Positions 6,291 to 6,645 of a stretch of DNA of 6,645 nt are shown in pieces (position 1 is the stretch's first letter; each line of letters begins with the position of its first letter). The notes under the pieces are model-generated. The model worked only from the letters and a program-made list of their open reading frames with translations. It did not search any database and was not told the DNA's origin. Both the position numbers and the translations under genes were made by a program. Source of the DNA: an uncultured Ruminococcus sp. Its GTDB lineage: Bacteria > Bacillota > Clostridia > Oscillospirales > Ruminococcaceae. Where the stretch lies: NCBI GenBank assembly GCA_910579955.1, contig CAJTWE010000047.1, positions 1 through 6,645 of the forward strand. The letters run 5' to 3'.

Positions 6291-6526
6291 AATCAATAAA
6301 AGTTTTTTTGAGCTGGCAATTTTTTCAAAAAATGCCGGTCGCCCTCCGCAGAGGGCGAAATACTCCTTACTAAAAGTCGAGCTATAATAATAAAATTAAA
6401 ATTTCGCATTCTAAAAAGGGCTTTCCGTCTAAATAAATGTAAAGAATAGAAAGCCATGCAAAAGTAAGCAGTGAGAATAATATGCGAAATTTTAGTACTT
6501 AGCAAGAGCGGAGCGAAGCGACAAAT
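6291..6526 (-). repeat. ~240-bp structured intergenic repeat, copy B (inverted)
   Basis: This is the reverse-complement partner of 1-247. The outer end (6526 inward) repeats the first 29 bases of copy A exactly. The 12-bp inverted repeat AAAATTTCGCAT/ATGCGAAATTTT is kept. The nested stem GGCTTTC/GAAAGCC is perfect here where copy A has a G-T pair. The inner end, read as AATCAATAAAAG (6291-6302), matches copy A at 236-247. Only the middle has drifted, by substitutions and an 11-base net deletion. This pattern of preserved arms and drifting centre is what selection on structure, or on element ends, would leave. Confidence 0.9.
6313..6357. other. Two adjacent hairpins inside repeat copy B
   Basis: The hairpin CGCCCTC / CGCA loop / GAGGGCG (6340-6357) keeps a perfect 7-bp stem despite two changed bases relative to copy A, a compensatory pair. 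The neighbouring stem (6313-6338) is also kept, with one C-G pair of copy A now T-G when read on the plus strand or C-A on the minus. The nested 7-bp stem favours the opposite strand, so these wobbles do not show which strand, if any, is transcribed. Confidence 0.72.
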
Positions 6527-6620
6527 CTTGCGGACGGATATTGTATTCTTTAATTAGAATATACTGCTTATGGATAAAATAAAAAAGACGAATTATCCTG
6601 AATTTAGCGAGACTTAAACC

Positions 6621-6645
6621 ATCCGCAAAAATTGGTCGCTATGCT
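6621..6645 (+). repeat. Possible start of a third repeat copy, cut by the window edge
   Basis: The last bases, ATCCGCAAAAATTGGTCGCT then ATGCT, resemble the outer boundary of copy B read on its reverse strand (TCCGCAAGATTTGTCGCT then TCGCT, from 6538 down to 6516). They are in the orientation of copy A. If real, the repeat boundary includes a TCCGCAA segment outside the 247-base match, and copies B and C lie head to head about 80-95 bases apart. Only about 25 bases are visible, so this is tentative. Confidence 0.4.

Overview
The window is AT-rich, uses strong AGGAG-type ribosome binding sites and near-consensus sigma-A promoters, and encodes a BspA-type leucine-rich-repeat protein with a C-terminal type I dockerin, a GH94 disaccharide phosphorylase and a rubredoxin-fused flavin reductase. 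This combination points to an anaerobic, polysaccharide-using Firmicute of the Ruminococcus/Oscillospiraceae group. The assignment is inferred from gene content; the sequence holds no rRNA or other phylogenetic marker.

Layout: (1) 1-247, one copy of a roughly 240-bp non-coding repeat with hairpins. (2) 403-1389 (+), a membrane-anchored XRE-family regulator with six predicted transmembrane segments, behind its own promoter. (3) 1472-2083 (+), a high-molecular-weight rubredoxin (flavin reductase domain plus rubredoxin), with a perfect-consensus promoter immediately after the preceding stop codon. (4) A bidirectional terminator at 2086-2137, on which a small BFD-like [2Fe-2S] protein (2334-2140, -) converges. 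(5) 3659-2526 (-), the secreted LRR-dockerin protein. (6) 6141-3760 (-), the GH94 phosphorylase, separated from the LRR-dockerin gene by a 100-bp gap holding a strong hairpin. (7) 6291-6526, a second copy of the terminal repeat in inverted orientation. (8) The last ~25 bases may be the start of a third copy.

Functionally the window has two halves. The left half is a redox group: a regulator, an NAD(P)H/flavin/rubredoxin electron carrier likely to serve oxygen or NO detoxification, and an iron-sulfur protein of the bacterioferritin-associated ferredoxin type. The right half concerns carbohydrates: a cytoplasmic phosphorolytic enzyme for an imported beta-linked disaccharide, next to a cell-surface or cellulosome-attached protein. 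No shared regulation between the halves is visible.

The most unusual signal is the pair of inverted repeats enclosing the whole ~6-kb segment. Their ends are about 94-95% identical by hand alignment and their middle is divergent. One hairpin carries a compensatory base-pair change between the copies, which suggests that a folded structure is being conserved. No transposase, integrase, CRISPR array, tRNA or rRNA is present.
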